A DNA stretch of 64,000 nt, taken from contig NZ_MECL01000192.1 of NCBI RefSeq assembly GCF_014596445.1, positions 1 through 64,000 of the forward strand, given 5' to 3'. Under the pieces are notes generated by a model. That model was not told the DNA's origin. It saw only the letters and a list, made by a program, of their open reading frames with translations, and searched no databases. The DNA comes from Streptomyces sp. CBMA29 (GTDB taxonomy: Bacteria > Actinomycetota > Actinomycetes > Streptomycetales > Streptomycetaceae). Shown piece by piece: positions 17,553 to 26,809 of this stretch. Made by a program: the position numbers and the translations under genes. Position 1 is the first letter of the stretch, and each line of letters opens with the position of its first letter.

Positions 17553-19045
17553 CAGCCGCGCCCGCCGTCCCGGGAGTCGGAGCCGGACGCGTCCCTGGCC
17601 GTCCTGAAGCCGGAGAAGATCTGCCGCCGGATCGGATAGTCCCAGTTGCGGAAGGTCCCGCGCGCCGCGACCTGGTCCGCGCCGAACGACCCGCCGCGCA
17701 GCACCTTGTAGTCGGGACCGAAGAAGACGTCGGAGTACTCCTTGTACGGGAACGCCTCGAAGCCCGGGTAGGGCGCGAAGTCCGAGGACGTCCACTCCCA
17801 TACGTCGCCCAGGAGTTGGCGCGCTCCGCAGGGCGCCGCACTGGCCGGGTAACTGCCCGCGGGCGCGGGCCGCAGGTGCGTCTGGCCGAGATTGGCGTGC
17901 TCGGGACCCGGATCGGCGTCGCCCCACGGGTAGCGCAGCGAGCGCCCGGTCGCCGGGTCGTGCCGCGCCGCCTTCTCCCACTCCTCCTCGGTCGGCAGCC
18001 GCCGCCCGGCCCAGCGGGCGTACGCGTCGGCCTCGTACCAACACACGTGCACGACCGGCTCGTTGACCCGTACGGGCTCGGTCCGGCCGAAGACGCGCCG
18101 GGTCCAGACGGCGGCGCCGTCGTCGTACGACCAGAAGAGCGGCGCTTCGAGGCCCGCGTCCTGGACGTGCCGCCAGCCCTGCTCCGTCCACCAGCGGGCG
18201 TCCTGGTAGCCGCCCGCCGCGATGAAGGCGAGGTAGTCGCCATTGGTGACCGGCACGGTGTCCAGCCAGAAGGGGGCGACGTCCACGGTGTGTTGCGGGC
18301 GCTCGTTGTCCAGCGCCCACGGCTCGGTGCTGGTGCCCATGGTGAACGGGCCGCCGGGGACGAGGACTTCGGCGGGCAGCAGTGCCGCGTCGTCCGGCGC
18401 GGCCGGGGGCTCGGGCGCCTCCAGGACGGCCGGGCCCTGCCGGAGCTGGTGGGTGGCGAGCATCGTCTCGTCGTGCTGCTGCTCGTGCTGGGCGAGCATC
18501 CCGAAGACGAAGCCGTCCGCGAGCAGCCGCTCCGCCCGCTCCCGCTTCAAGGACGGCGAGTCGTTCGGCGAGGTGTCGACGGCGTCGAGTACGTCCACGG
18601 TCTCGGCGCGTACCTCCGCCACGTACGCCCTGGCCTCGTCGGCGCCGAGCAGCGGCAGCGCGGGACGGTCGGCGCGCGGGTGCTGGAAGGCGTCGTAGAG
18701 CTGGTCGAGGTCGGGCCGCAGGCCCGGCCTGCCGCCGGCCTCGCGGACCAGCCACAGCTCTTCCTGGTTGCCGATGTGCGCCAGGTCCCAGACCAGCGGG
18801 GACATCAGCGGCGAGTGCTGCGCGGCCAGATCCGCGTCGTCCACGCAGTCGGTGAGGGCCATCGTCCTGCGCCGGGCGGTCTCCAGCGCGGCGAGCGCCC
18901 GCGCCTTGACGGCGGAGCCAGGCATGGCGGACGTGGCGGACATGGCGGAAGTGGCGGAAGTGGTGGATGCGCCAGAAGTGAGGGAAGTGCCGGGTGAGGC
19001 ACTGCTTTCGGCCGTGTTCCGGCCGTCGGTACGAGGGTGTGTCAC
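17552..19045 (-). CDS. egtB: EgtB, hercynine oxygenase / sulfoxide synthase
   Basis: EgtB is the non-haem iron enzyme that uses oxygen to join hercynine to gamma-glutamylcysteine. In this 497-residue protein the DinB-like domain supplies the iron ligands H90 (WDLAHIGNQ) and H187/H191 (HEQQHDETM). The C-terminal formylglycine-generating-type domain follows (GPFTMGTSTEPW, RLPTEEEWEKAAR, WEWTSSDF). The first 45 residues are a low-complexity Ser/Ala/Thr stretch with a repeated SATSAM unit and are probably not part of the enzyme. The gene sits between egtA and egtC. Confidence 0.95.
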   Translation of the reverse strand: MTHPRTDGRNTAESSASPGTSLTSGASTTSATSAMSATSAMPGSAVKARALAALETARRRTMALTDCVDDADLAAQHSPLMSPLVWDLAHIGNQEELWLVREAGGRPGLRPDLDQLYDAFQHPRADRPALPLLGADEARAYVAEVRAETVDVLDAVDTSPNDSPSLKRERAERLLADGFVFGMLAQHEQQHDETMLATHQLRQGPAVLEAPEPPAAPDDAALLPAEVLVPGGPFTMGTSTEPWALDNERPQHTVDVAPFWLDTVPVTNGDYLAFIAAGGYQDARWWTEQGWRHVQDAGLEAPLFWSYDDGAAVWTRRVFGRTEPVRVNEPVVHVCWYEADAYARWAGRRLPTEEEWEKAARHDPATGRSLRYPWGDADPGPEHANLGQTHLRPAPAGSYPASAAPCGARQLLGDVWEWTSSDFAPYPGFEAFPYKEYSDVFFGPDYKVLRGGSFGADQVAARGTFRNWDYPIRRQIFSGFRTARDASGSDSRDGGRG

Positions 19046-19063
19046 GACATGCCTTCCGGAGGG

Positions 19064-20338
19064 TCAGACGCGGCGCAGCGCGTCCAACTGGTCGTGGGCG
19101 GGACATCGTCCGCGTTCTGGATAGCGCTCGGTGAAGCCGGCGACGGCCAGCCGCAGGGCCGCGGGCGCTTCGGTACGCGCCAGCGCGTCGGCCGCGGCGG
19201 CGAAACAGGCCCGTACGGCCGCGCCGATGACGGGGTCGGCGGGTCCGACCCGGGCGGCGCGCCGCCACATCTGCTCGGACGGCATCGGCTCGCCGTCCTC
19301 GCAGAGCGGCGCGGTGGCCGCGTGGGCGGCCTCGGCGGCGACGGGGTCGTCCAGCAGTGTCGCCGTCAGCACGGTCGGGACGATCCAGTCGTCGCCGTCC
19401 TGCGCGTCGGTCATCCGCAGCTCCAGCCAGCCGCGCGGGCGGACCGGCGGGAAGAGCGTGCTGAGGTGGTAGTCGAGGTCGTCCACGGTCGGCGCCCGCA
19501 CGCCCGGGGAGCCCCGCAGCCATGCGCGGAAGGTCAGGTCGCCCGGCACCGACCAGTCGGGCTGGGCGGCGTCCCAGACGCCGCTGCTGTCGGTGGGCCC
19601 CTCGCGTACGCACAGCAGGCGCGCGTCGAGGGCGTACCGCGTCCACGCGGTACGGGGGTCCTCGTCGTGCCCCGGCTGCCGGGTGCGGCTGGGGTCCATC
19701 CGGCTCCAGACCGCCTGCCGGGTGGAGACCCAGCCGGTCGGCGTACCGCCCTGGAGCGGCGAATTCGCGAAGGCCGCGACCAGGACCGGGCCGATCCGGT
19801 GCGCCAGCTCCCAGCGGAAGCGGTAGCCGGAGGCGCCCGCGGAGTCGTCGCCCGAGTCGAGGTTCACCTGGAGGGCGGCGGTGCGCCGCATCATCGTGCG
19901 GCCCCACGGGCCGTCGCGGTCGAAGAAGCTCTCCATGGCCCGGTAGCGGGGATGGTCGAGCACGCGGGGAGGGTCGCGGAACGGGTCGAGCCCGCGTCCC
20001 ACGAGGACGAGTCCCGCCTCGTCGGTCGCCTGTCGCAGTGCCGCGACATCGGCGGCCATGGAGTCGACGCAGGCGGCGAGGGTGTCGGCGGGCCGGGAGC
20101 TGAGCTCCACCTGGCCGCCCGGCTCACGGGTGAGCCTGCTGCCGCTGGGCAGCCCGCCCGGCTGTTCGACGGGCGCGAGGGCCGCGTCCAGCCGGTCGAC
20201 GGATATCAGGGACAGCGGATCGGAGCGGTCGTGGACCAGCCACTCCAATTCCACACCGGTACGTGCGGGCGGACCCGTTTTGAAGCAGACCCCGCGCACG
20301 TGGGCCTCCGCCTCGTCTTCCCGCAGGTCGGCTGCCAT
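19064..20338 (-). CDS. egtA: Glutamate-cysteine ligase EgtA
   Basis: EgtA makes the gamma-glutamylcysteine used by EgtB. The 424-residue product has the GCS2-type signatures TGVELEWLV, LTREPGGQVELSS and MMRRTAALQVNLD. The ATG is preceded by AGGAGG at the right spacing. It is the first gene of the egt operon and 18 bases separate it from egtB. No EgtE-type lyase is seen in the window, so the last step must be encoded elsewhere. Confidence 0.94.
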   Translation of the reverse strand: MAADLREDEAEAHVRGVCFKTGPPARTGVELEWLVHDRSDPLSLISVDRLDAALAPVEQPGGLPSGSRLTREPGGQVELSSRPADTLAACVDSMAADVAALRQATDEAGLVLVGRGLDPFRDPPRVLDHPRYRAMESFFDRDGPWGRTMMRRTAALQVNLDSGDDSAGASGYRFRWELAHRIGPVLVAAFANSPLQGGTPTGWVSTRQAVWSRMDPSRTRQPGHDEDPRTAWTRYALDARLLCVREGPTDSSGVWDAAQPDWSVPGDLTFRAWLRGSPGVRAPTVDDLDYHLSTLFPPVRPRGWLELRMTDAQDGDDWIVPTVLTATLLDDPVAAEAAHAATAPLCEDGEPMPSEQMWRRAARVGPADPVIGAAVRACFAAAADALARTEAPAALRLAVAGFTERYPERGRCPAHDQLDALRRV

Positions 20339-20851
20339 CGATCCACCTCCTCTCTTTCCTTGGGGGGTTACCCCGGGGATTACCCGTGGGGTCTACCCCG
20401 AAGCGAGGACATGTCACCTGTTGCTGCCGCGAGTGTAGTTGACCATGTTGCGGGACCGTCTTACGTAATGGTGAACGTTCTTCGGTCAACCGCCCGAATC
20501 GGCCATCATCCCTTCCGGGCGGTCTTTAAGCCGCTAAAACCGGCATTACGGATCATAACCGGCCCGGTCGGAGACGGCCTGGTGTAGTGCCGGAGCGGGG
20601 GTAGCCGTGGGGAAGCCGCGGCGAATCCGTGCGGAAGCCGCAGCGAATCCGTCCGGAAGCCGCGGCGAATCAGGGGGGAATACGGGGCGAATCCGGGGGG
20701 AGTTCCGGAACCCCGCTTCCGGTACGCCGCGACCCCGCTTCCAGGGCGATGCCCCGGCGGTGATCCACAGCCGACCGGCTACGCTGCCCGTGTAGACAGT
20801 GCCGCCCCTCAGACCCCGCCAGAAGCCAGATCAGCGACAGGAGTACCCCTC
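20339..20851. other. Long gene-free region between egtA and the polyprenyl synthase
   Basis: This divergent intergenic region must hold both promoters. Near egtA, three TACCC-type elements recur between about 20367 and 20400. On the + strand TTGACC (20439-20444), 17 bases and TACGTA resemble a promoter, but it would leave a leader of nearly 400 bases. Tandem 22-bp repeats lie at 20611-20670. No small coding frame is convincing. Confidence 0.5.
20611..20670. repeat. 22-bp tandem repeat, three copies
   Basis: The unit begins GGAAGCCGCGGCGAATCCGT and recurs at 20611, 20633 and 20655 with one or two changes and a 2-base spacer. A decayed GGCGAATC continues just after the third copy. It lies in the gene-free region upstream of the polyprenyl synthase. 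Confidence 0.8.
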
Positions 20852-21871
20852 GTGACCGTCGTCGGGCCCTTCGGGCTGAGCGTGTGGGACGAGGCCCTTG
20901 AGGCCGACGTCCAGGCCGGTCTCTCGGCCGTCGAAGAGGGCCTGCTGGAGGCCACCAAGAGTGATGTCCCGTTCATCACCGACGCCGCGCGCCACCTCCT
21001 CAAGGCGGGAGGCAAGCGCTTCCGGCCACTGCTGGTGATGCTCGGGGCCCAGTTCGGCGACCCGCACGCGCCCCGGGTGGTCCCCGCGGCCGTCGTGGTC
21101 GAGCTGACCCACCTGGCCACGCTCTACCACGACGACATCATGGACGAGGCCGAGGTGCGCCGGGGCGTGCCCAGCGCCAACGCCCGCTGGGGCAACTCCG
21201 TCGCCATCCTGACCGGCGACTTCCTCTTCTCCCGCGCCTCGCACATACTGGCCGACCTCGGCCCCGAGGCCGTACGCGTCCAGGCGGAGTCCTTCGAACG
21301 GCTGGTCACCGGCCAGATCCTGGAGACGGTCGGACCGCGCGACGGCCGCGACCCGATCGACCACTACCTGGACGTCCTCGCGGGCAAGACCAGTTCGCTG
21401 ATGGCCGTGTCCGGGCGGTTCGGCGCGATGATGTCCGGCGCGGACGAGACGGTCGTGGACACCCTCACCCAGTACGGCGAGCGGATCGGCCTGGCCTTCC
21501 AGCTCGCCGACGACCTCCTCGACATCACCAGCGACAGCCACGAGTCCGGCAAGACCCCGGGCACCGACCTGCGCGAGGGCATCGCCACGCTGCCGATCCT
21601 GCACGTACGCCGTCTGTACCAGCAGGCCGCGGGCAGCGTCTCGGCCACCGACCGCCGCCTCCACCAGCTCCTCGACGGCGACCTCACCGACGACGCCCTG
21701 CACAGCGAGGCCCTGAGCCTCCTGCGCGACCACCCCGCCCTCGAACAGGCCCGCCGCGACACCCTCCGGTACGCCGACGAGGCGCGCGCCGCCCTCGCGC
21801 CGCTGCCGGAGTGCACGGCGAAGCTGGCGCTGGCGGCGCTGTGCGACATCGTGGTGCACCGGGCGGGCTAG
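20852..21871 (+). CDS. Polyprenyl diphosphate synthase (long-chain, trans)
   Basis: The 339-residue protein adds isopentenyl diphosphate units in trans and probably makes the side chain of menaquinone. It has the first Asp-rich motif DDIMD (94-98, in LATLYHDDIMDEA) and the second DDLLD (220-224, in FQLADDLLDI), plus GGKRFRP and GKTSSLMA. The residues ahead of DDIMD are not bulky enough to suggest a short product, but chain length cannot be set from sequence. The GTG start has AGGAG nearby. Closeness to the nuo genes fits a role in respiratory quinone supply. Confidence 0.92.
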   Translation: MTVVGPFGLSVWDEALEADVQAGLSAVEEGLLEATKSDVPFITDAARHLLKAGGKRFRPLLVMLGAQFGDPHAPRVVPAAVVVELTHLATLYHDDIMDEAEVRRGVPSANARWGNSVAILTGDFLFSRASHILADLGPEAVRVQAESFERLVTGQILETVGPRDGRDPIDHYLDVLAGKTSSLMAVSGRFGAMMSGADETVVDTLTQYGERIGLAFQLADDLLDITSDSHESGKTPGTDLREGIATLPILHVRRLYQQAAGSVSATDRRLHQLLDGDLTDDALHSEALSLLRDHPALEQARRDTLRYADEARAALAPLPECTAKLALAALCDIVVHRAG

Positions 21872-22171
21872 GTGTATTGCCCTGTGAGGGCGTGCCCGGT
21901 GCGGTCTCGTCGGGCTGTATCGGCGACTTGTACCGGCCTGTGAGGTCGGATGGCCGACGTCCCCTAGGTGATGCCCTGCGCCGACCCGAGTACGGCGTCG
22001 GGGTCTGTCATCCCGGGGGCGTACACAGGGTTGCATCCGTCGGCTGATGTGGCGGGTGGGCCGTTTTGGTGTGATGGAGACGTCCACTTCACGGCGGACC
22101 GGGCGACAATGGCCTGGGGAGCGGGCGAGTGCGAGGCAGTGAACCGCCGCGACGACGGAGGTAGAGACGCG
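21872..22171. other. Gene-free region
   Basis: About 300 bases without a convincing gene. A small hairpin GCCCT-GTG-AGGGC (21879-21891) follows the polyprenyl synthase and may help end its transcript. Near 22070-22093 there is a partial dyad GTGATGGA...TCCA...TCAC that could be a regulatory site for the next gene. Confidence 0.4.
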
Positions 22172-23443
22172 ATGGCACGGATCCAACCGGCACAGTTTCC
22201 GGAGCACCCGGAATCGGACGAGCCCGGCAGGGGGCGGGGACGCAAGGCCATGCGGTACGCGGTGCCCGTCGCGGTGGCGGGGGTGGCGGCGGCGACCATC
22301 AGCCTCGTACCCGCGCTCGCGGACACCGGCAGCCCGTCGCTGCCCACGCTGACGGCGGAGCAGTTGCTCACGAAGATCGCGGCGTCCGACACCCAGACGG
22401 TGTCGGGCTCGGTGAAGGTCAGTACGGACCTCGGGCTGCCCGACGTCCTGTCCGGCGGCGCGGCGAGCAGCCTGTTCGGCGGCGCCGCGAGCGCCGCGGG
22501 CCCGTCCGGCAAGGACGGCAGGGGCTCGGCCGCGGCCCCGCAGGCCCAGCTCACCCAACTCCTGGCCGGTTCGCACACCCTGCACGTGGCGGCGGACGGC
22601 CCCGACCGGCAGAAGGTCTCGGTCATCGAGCCCGCCGCCGAGTACAGCCTGATCCACAACGGCACCGAGATTTGGGGCTACGACAGCGGGTCCAACGAGG
22701 CGTATCACGCCACGGCCCCCGAGGGGCGCGGCGCCGACGGCAAGGCCCGGCCGCAGGACTTCCCGGCCACCCCGCAGGCCGCCGCCCAGCAGGTGCTCAA
22801 GGCCGCCGACGGTACGGCCTCGATCACCGTGGACGGCACCGCGCGCGTCGCGGGCCACAGCGCGTACCAGCTCCTGGTCACCCCGCAGCACGCGGACAGG
22901 ACCACGGTCGGCGCGATCCGTATCGCCGTCGACTCCAAGACCGGCGTCCCGCTGAAGTTCACGCTCTCGCCCAAGGGCGGCGGCAAGGCCATCGTGGACA
23001 TCGGCTTCACGAAGGTGAGCTTCGCCAAGCCGTCCGCGTCGACCTTCACCTTCACCCCGCCCAAGGGCACGAAGGTCACCGAGGCCGGCCAGGAGTCCGA
23101 CGTCGTCACCAAGGGCCAGAAGGGCTTCGACGGCGTCACGGGCGTACCCGGTGTCAACGGCGCCGAGCCCACCGTCATCGGCAAGGGCTGGGACTCCATC
23201 GCCGTCATCAAGTCGCCCGGCGGCGGCCTGCCCTCCGGCGCCGACAAGAACGCCCACGGCAAGGGCGGCGGCGACGCCCAGTCCCTCCTCAACAGCTTCG
23301 GCCAGCACGTCACCGGCGACTTCGGCTCCGGCACCGTCTTCCACACCCGGCTGGTGAACGCCCTCCTGACCGACAAGGGCACCCTGTACGTGGGCGCGGT
23401 AACGCAGTCCGCCCTGACGGACGCGGCGAACGCGGCCAAGTAG
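22172..23443 (+). CDS. Secreted or membrane-anchored LolA-like protein
   Basis: The 423-residue protein has a charged N-terminus, one hydrophobic segment (about 28-50, MRYAVPVAVAGVAAATISLV) and no lipobox Cys. The mature part starts with a domain like DUF2092/LolA-type lipid carriers: an N-terminal LTAEQLLTKIAASDTQTVSG helix, then beta strands ending FTFTPPKGTKV. A Gly/Ser-rich insert lies at about 95-120. The last 100 residues are not recognised. Related secreted proteins stand upstream of ABC exporters in actinobacteria, as here. GGAGG precedes the ATG; upstream starts lack such a site. Confidence 0.7.
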   Translation: MARIQPAQFPEHPESDEPGRGRGRKAMRYAVPVAVAGVAAATISLVPALADTGSPSLPTLTAEQLLTKIAASDTQTVSGSVKVSTDLGLPDVLSGGAASSLFGGAASAAGPSGKDGRGSAAAPQAQLTQLLAGSHTLHVAADGPDRQKVSVIEPAAEYSLIHNGTEIWGYDSGSNEAYHATAPEGRGADGKARPQDFPATPQAAAQQVLKAADGTASITVDGTARVAGHSAYQLLVTPQHADRTTVGAIRIAVDSKTGVPLKFTLSPKGGGKAIVDIGFTKVSFAKPSASTFTFTPPKGTKVTEAGQESDVVTKGQKGFDGVTGVPGVNGAEPTVIGKGWDSIAVIKSPGGGLPSGADKNAHGKGGGDAQSLLNSFGQHVTGDFGSGTVFHTRLVNALLTDKGTLYVGAVTQSALTDAANAAK

Positions 23444-23863
23444 CTCCGCTCGCATCCCGATCGGCGGGTGCCTCTCCCCGTCCGGGGGGACCCCCCACCG
23501 GGCCCGCCCGGAACCCGAAGTCCGGGCGGAACCGGGCTTGCGCCCGAACGGGGGTCCGGAGCCGGGATTCGGGTCAGGCCCGAGCGGAACCCGGGAGCGG
23601 GCTTTCGGGCCCGGGGCCCGGAGGCGACGCGTGGCGGAAGCCGGGCCGGGTCCGGCGCTGCGTCCGGGCCGATGCCGGAGCGGGGGTTCGGGCCCGGGGC
23701 CCGGAGGCGACGCGTGGCGGAAGCCGGGCCGGGTCCGGGGGCCGCGTCCGGGCGGATGCCGGAGCCGGAGCCGGAGTTCGGGCCCCGGGTCCGGGGAGAA
23801 GCCCGAGCCGCAGGCGTACGGCGTGAGCCGTACAGTTCCTAGTCCCCGTCGCAGAGGAGCGCG
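23444..23863. repeat. Gene-free region with two 52-bp direct repeats
   Basis: The block 23604-23655 is repeated exactly at 23687-23738 (83-base period), and partial copies lie on both sides. Both begin TTCGGGCCCGGGGCCCGGAG and are very G/C-rich with internal palindromes. No gene is seen. The stretch directly before 23864 carries GAGGAG, the ribosome site of the ABC ATPase gene. Confidence 0.75.
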
Positions 23864-25036
23864 ATGCAGCAGCCGCAGGCCGCCGGGCCGAACGGGCCGA
23901 ACCGGCCGAGCACGTACGACGCGGTGACCGTGCCTGCGGCGGACGCCGACGCGGTGACCGTGCCTGCGGCGGACGCCGACGCGGTGACCGTGCCTGCGGC
24001 GGACGCCGACGCGGTGACCGTGCCTGCGGCGGATGCCGCCGACGTGGTGACCGTGCCTGCGGCGGATGCCGCCGACGTGGTGACCGTGCCTGCGGCGGAC
24101 GCCGACGTTGTGATCGAGACGCGCGGTCTCGCGAAGCGGTACCGCGGCACGCTCGCCGTGGACGGCCTGGACCTGCGGGTGCCGCGCGGCAGCGTCTTCG
24201 GTTTCCTCGGCCCCAACGGCTCGGGGAAGACCACGACGATCCGGATGCTGATGGGCCTGATCGCGCCGACGGCGGGCACGGCGCGGGTGCTGGGCCGCCC
24301 GATGCCGAGCGCACAGCGCACGGTGCTGCCCAAGGTGGGCGCGCTGATCGAGGGCCCGGCCCTCTACGGCTTCCTGTCGGGCCACGACAATCTGCTGCGG
24401 TACGACGCGGCCGACCCGACGGCCGACCCGCGTACGCGCCGGGCCAGAGTGGGCTCGGCGCTCGACCGGGTCGGGCTGACGGCGGCGGGCGCGAAGAAGG
24501 CGAAAGCGTACTCGCTGGGCATGAAGCAGCGGCTCGGCCTGGCCGCCGCCCTGCTCCAGCCGCGCGAGCTGCTGGTCCTCGACGAGCCCACGAACGGGCT
24601 CGATCCGCAGGGCATGCGCGAAATCCGCTCCCTGGTAAGGGAGTTGGCCGCAGACGGCACCACCGTCTTCCTCTCCTCGCACCTGCTGGACGAGATCGAG
24701 CAGGTCTGTACGCACGCGGCCGTCATGGCGCGGGGCCGGCTCCTCACGCAGGGGCCGGTGGCCGAACTGGCGGCCGGTACGCGCGGGCGGCTCGTCGTCA
24801 CCACACCGGACCCGGCGGACGCGGCGCGCGTACTCAAGGAGCAGGGCGTCGGGGCGCTGCTCACCGACGGGCAGCGGGTCAGCGGCGAGCTGCCCGCCGA
24901 TCCGCCGGACCTCGCCGACCTCAACGCGGCGCTGGTCGCCGCGGGCGTACGGGTCCGGGGCTTCGGTCTGGAACGGGCCTCGCTGGAGGACGCGTTCGTC
25001 GCGCTGACGGGGGAGGGCTTCGATGTCGCGGGCTGA
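23864..25036 (+). CDS. ABC transporter ATP-binding protein with repeat-expanded N-terminus
   Basis: The 390-residue product contains a complete ATPase from about residue 82: Walker A GPNGSGKTT, signature LGMKQRLGLA, Walker B LLVLDEPTNGLD and the switch His in FLSSHLLDEIEQ. Ahead of it lie 18 residues and six copies of a 10-11-residue unit, DAVTVPAADA or DVVTVPAADA(A) (residues 19-80). The GTG/ATG choice matters: the ATG at 23864 has GAGGAG in front, so the repeats are probably translated. The following permease gene overlaps it by 14 bases, forming an export pump of unknown substrate. Confidence 0.92.
   Translation: MQQPQAAGPNGPNRPSTYDAVTVPAADADAVTVPAADADAVTVPAADADAVTVPAADAADVVTVPAADAADVVTVPAADADVVIETRGLAKRYRGTLAVDGLDLRVPRGSVFGFLGPNGSGKTTTIRMLMGLIAPTAGTARVLGRPMPSAQRTVLPKVGALIEGPALYGFLSGHDNLLRYDAADPTADPRTRRARVGSALDRVGLTAAGAKKAKAYSLGMKQRLGLAAALLQPRELLVLDEPTNGLDPQGMREIRSLVRELAADGTTVFLSSHLLDEIEQVCTHAAVMARGRLLTQGPVAELAAGTRGRLVVTTPDPADAARVLKEQGVGALLTDGQRVSGELPADPPDLADLNAALVAAGVRVRGFGLERASLEDAFVALTGEGFDVAG
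23918..24103 (+). repeat. In-frame 30/33-bp minisatellite inside the ABC ATPase gene
   Basis: Six near-identical units, GACGCGGTGACCGTGCCTGC followed by GGCGGACGCC or a 13-base variant, encode DAVTVPAADA-type repeats. Unit lengths are multiples of three, so gains and losses keep the frame. Confidence 0.92.
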
Positions 25037-25919
25037 GGCGGGACCGACGGTGCCGCTCCGTACGCCCAGGCTGCTCTGGACCTTCGGGCTCTTCCGGTCC
25101 GAGCTGGTCACCGTCTTCCGGCGGGGGCGGACGCTGGCGCTGTTCGCGGTGCTGGCGGGGGTGCCGCTGCTGGTGGGCGTGGCGGTGCGGATCGAGACGC
25201 GTAACGGCGGCTCCCTCGGGGGCGGCGGGCCCAACGGCCAGAACAACGGCCCCGCCTTCATCGAGCAGGTGAGCAACAACGGCCTCTTCCTGACCTTCGC
25301 CGCCCTCGCCGCGACCCTGCCCTTCTTCCTCCCGATGGCGATCGGCGTCATCGCGGGCGACTCGATCGCGGGCGAGGCCAGCGCCGGCACGCTGCGCTAT
25401 CTGCTGGTGGCCCCGGCGGGCCGCACCCGCCTGCTGCTCGCCAAGTACGCGTCCGTGCTGGCCTTCTGCCTGGCGGCGACCCTGGTGGTCGCCGTCTCGG
25501 CGCTGATCGTCGGCTTCGCGCTCTTCCCGGTCGGAGACGTCACCCTGCTGTCGGGCACGACGATCTCGCTCTCGGACGGCATGCTGCGCTGCCTGCTGAT
25601 CGCGGTCCTGGTCGCGGCCTCCCTGATCGGCATCGGCGCGCTGGGCCTGTTCATCTCGACCCTCACCGACAGCGGCATCGGCGCCATGGCCGCCACCGTC
25701 GGCCTGCTCATCACCGTCCAGATCATCGACAACATCCCCCAGCTCCACGCCTTCCAGCCCTACCTCTTCCCCCACTACTGGCTCAGCTTCGCCGACATCC
25801 TCCGCGACCCCGTCACCTGGACCGGCATCGCCAAGAACCTCGGCCTCCAAGCCCTCTACGCCGCCGTCTTCGGCTCGGCCGCCTGGGCCCGCTTCACCTC
25901 CCGCGACGTCACGGCGTAG
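25023..25919 (+). CDS. ABC transporter permease
   Basis: Partner of the upstream ATPase; the 298-residue protein has about six hydrophobic helices, an ABC-2 type layout, and the segment GDSIAGEASAGTLRYLL typical of exporters of this group. A Gly/Asn-rich loop lies near residues 60-80. Its ATG lies inside the end of the ATPase gene. Substrate unknown. Confidence 0.88.
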   Translation: MSRAEAGPTVPLRTPRLLWTFGLFRSELVTVFRRGRTLALFAVLAGVPLLVGVAVRIETRNGGSLGGGGPNGQNNGPAFIEQVSNNGLFLTFAALAATLPFFLPMAIGVIAGDSIAGEASAGTLRYLLVAPAGRTRLLLAKYASVLAFCLAATLVVAVSALIVGFALFPVGDVTLLSGTTISLSDGMLRCLLIAVLVAASLIGIGALGLFISTLTDSGIGAMAATVGLLITVQIIDNIPQLHAFQPYLFPHYWLSFADILRDPVTWTGIAKNLGLQALYAAVFGSAAWARFTSRDVTA

Positions 25920-25948
25920 CCCGCGAGCGGCGGGCGTACGCTGCCGGT

Positions 25949-26809
25949 ATGGAGATCGGGGTCGGCGGGGGGCCGGGGGAAGGCGTGGACGTGCTGGCCG
26001 GGTTCCTGGCCGGGCGGGCGGCCGTGGTCCTCAGCGGGGCGGGGCTGTCGACGGAGTCGGGGATTCCGGACTACCGCGGGGTGACGGGGCGGCGGCGGAC
26101 GTCGGAGCCGATGACGTATCAGGAGTTCGTCGGGGAAGAGGCGGCCCGGCGCCGGTACTGGGCGCGCAGTCACCTCGGGTGGCGGACGATCGCGCAAGCG
26201 CGGCCGAACGACGGGCACCGGGCGGTGGCGCGGCTGGTGCGGGCGGGCGCGGTGACCGGGGTGATCACGCAGAACGTGGACGGGCTGCACGCGGCGGCCG
26301 GTACGGCGGAGGCGATCGACCTGCACGGCAGGCTGGACCGGGTGGTGTGCCTGGACTGCGGCGACCTCAGCGACCGTACGCGGCTCGACGACCGCCTGGA
26401 CGAGGCGAACCCCGGCTTCCGCGCCACCGCCGTCGCCCGCACCAACGCGGACGGCGACGCCGAACTCCCTGCCGGGAGCACCGAGCGGTTCCGGCTCGTG
26501 CCCTGCGAGGTCTGCGGCACCGGCACACTCAAGCCGGACGTGGTCTTCTTCGGCGAGAACGTGCCGCCGGAACGTGTCCACCGCGGCTTCGCCCTGGTCG
26601 ACGCCGCCCCGGCCCTGCTCGTCCTGGGCTCGTCCCTCACCGTGATGTCGGGGCTGCGCTTCGTCCGCCGCGCCGCCCGCGGGGGCACCCCGGTGGCGAT
26701 CGTCAACCAGGGCCCCACCAGGGGCGACGACCTGGCCGCGCTCACCCTCGACCTGCCCCTCGGCCCGACGCTCACCGCCCTGTCCGACGCTCTGGGAGCG
26801 AACGCCTGA
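25949..26809 (+). CDS. Sir2-family NAD-dependent protein deacylase
   Basis: The 286-residue sirtuin has the NAD-binding GAGLSTESGIPDYRG (30-44), TQNVDGLH (107-114), the catalytic His in DLHGRL (H126) and a zinc site with C134, C137, C186 and C189. The long stretch between the Cys pairs and the FFGENVP motif fit class II (SIRT4-like) sirtuins. It probably removes acyl groups from lysines at the cost of NAD. The ATG at 25949 is followed by a Gly-rich start; an upstream ribosome site is weak. The stop overlaps the next start as TGATG. Confidence 0.93.
   Translation: MEIGVGGGPGEGVDVLAGFLAGRAAVVLSGAGLSTESGIPDYRGVTGRRRTSEPMTYQEFVGEEAARRRYWARSHLGWRTIAQARPNDGHRAVARLVRAGAVTGVITQNVDGLHAAAGTAEAIDLHGRLDRVVCLDCGDLSDRTRLDDRLDEANPGFRATAVARTNADGDAELPAGSTERFRLVPCEVCGTGTLKPDVVFFGENVPPERVHRGFALVDAAPALLVLGSSLTVMSGLRFVRRAARGGTPVAIVNQGPTRGDDLAALTLDLPLGPTLTALSDALGANA

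Noticed and set aside
20439-20467. TTGACC-N17-TACGTA as promoter of the polyprenyl synthase
   Set aside because: The -10 is poor and it would give an almost 400-base leader. Not listed as a feature.
23918-24103. Regular 30-bp repeats considered as a CRISPR array
   Set aside because: Units are directly adjacent without spacers and lie in frame inside a gene. No cas genes are present in the window.
20831-25390. 1.5-kb-residue-scale open frame on the minus strand
   Set aside because: It runs opposite the polyprenyl synthase, the LolA-like gene and the ABC ATPase and has shadow composition, including antisense copies of the repeats.
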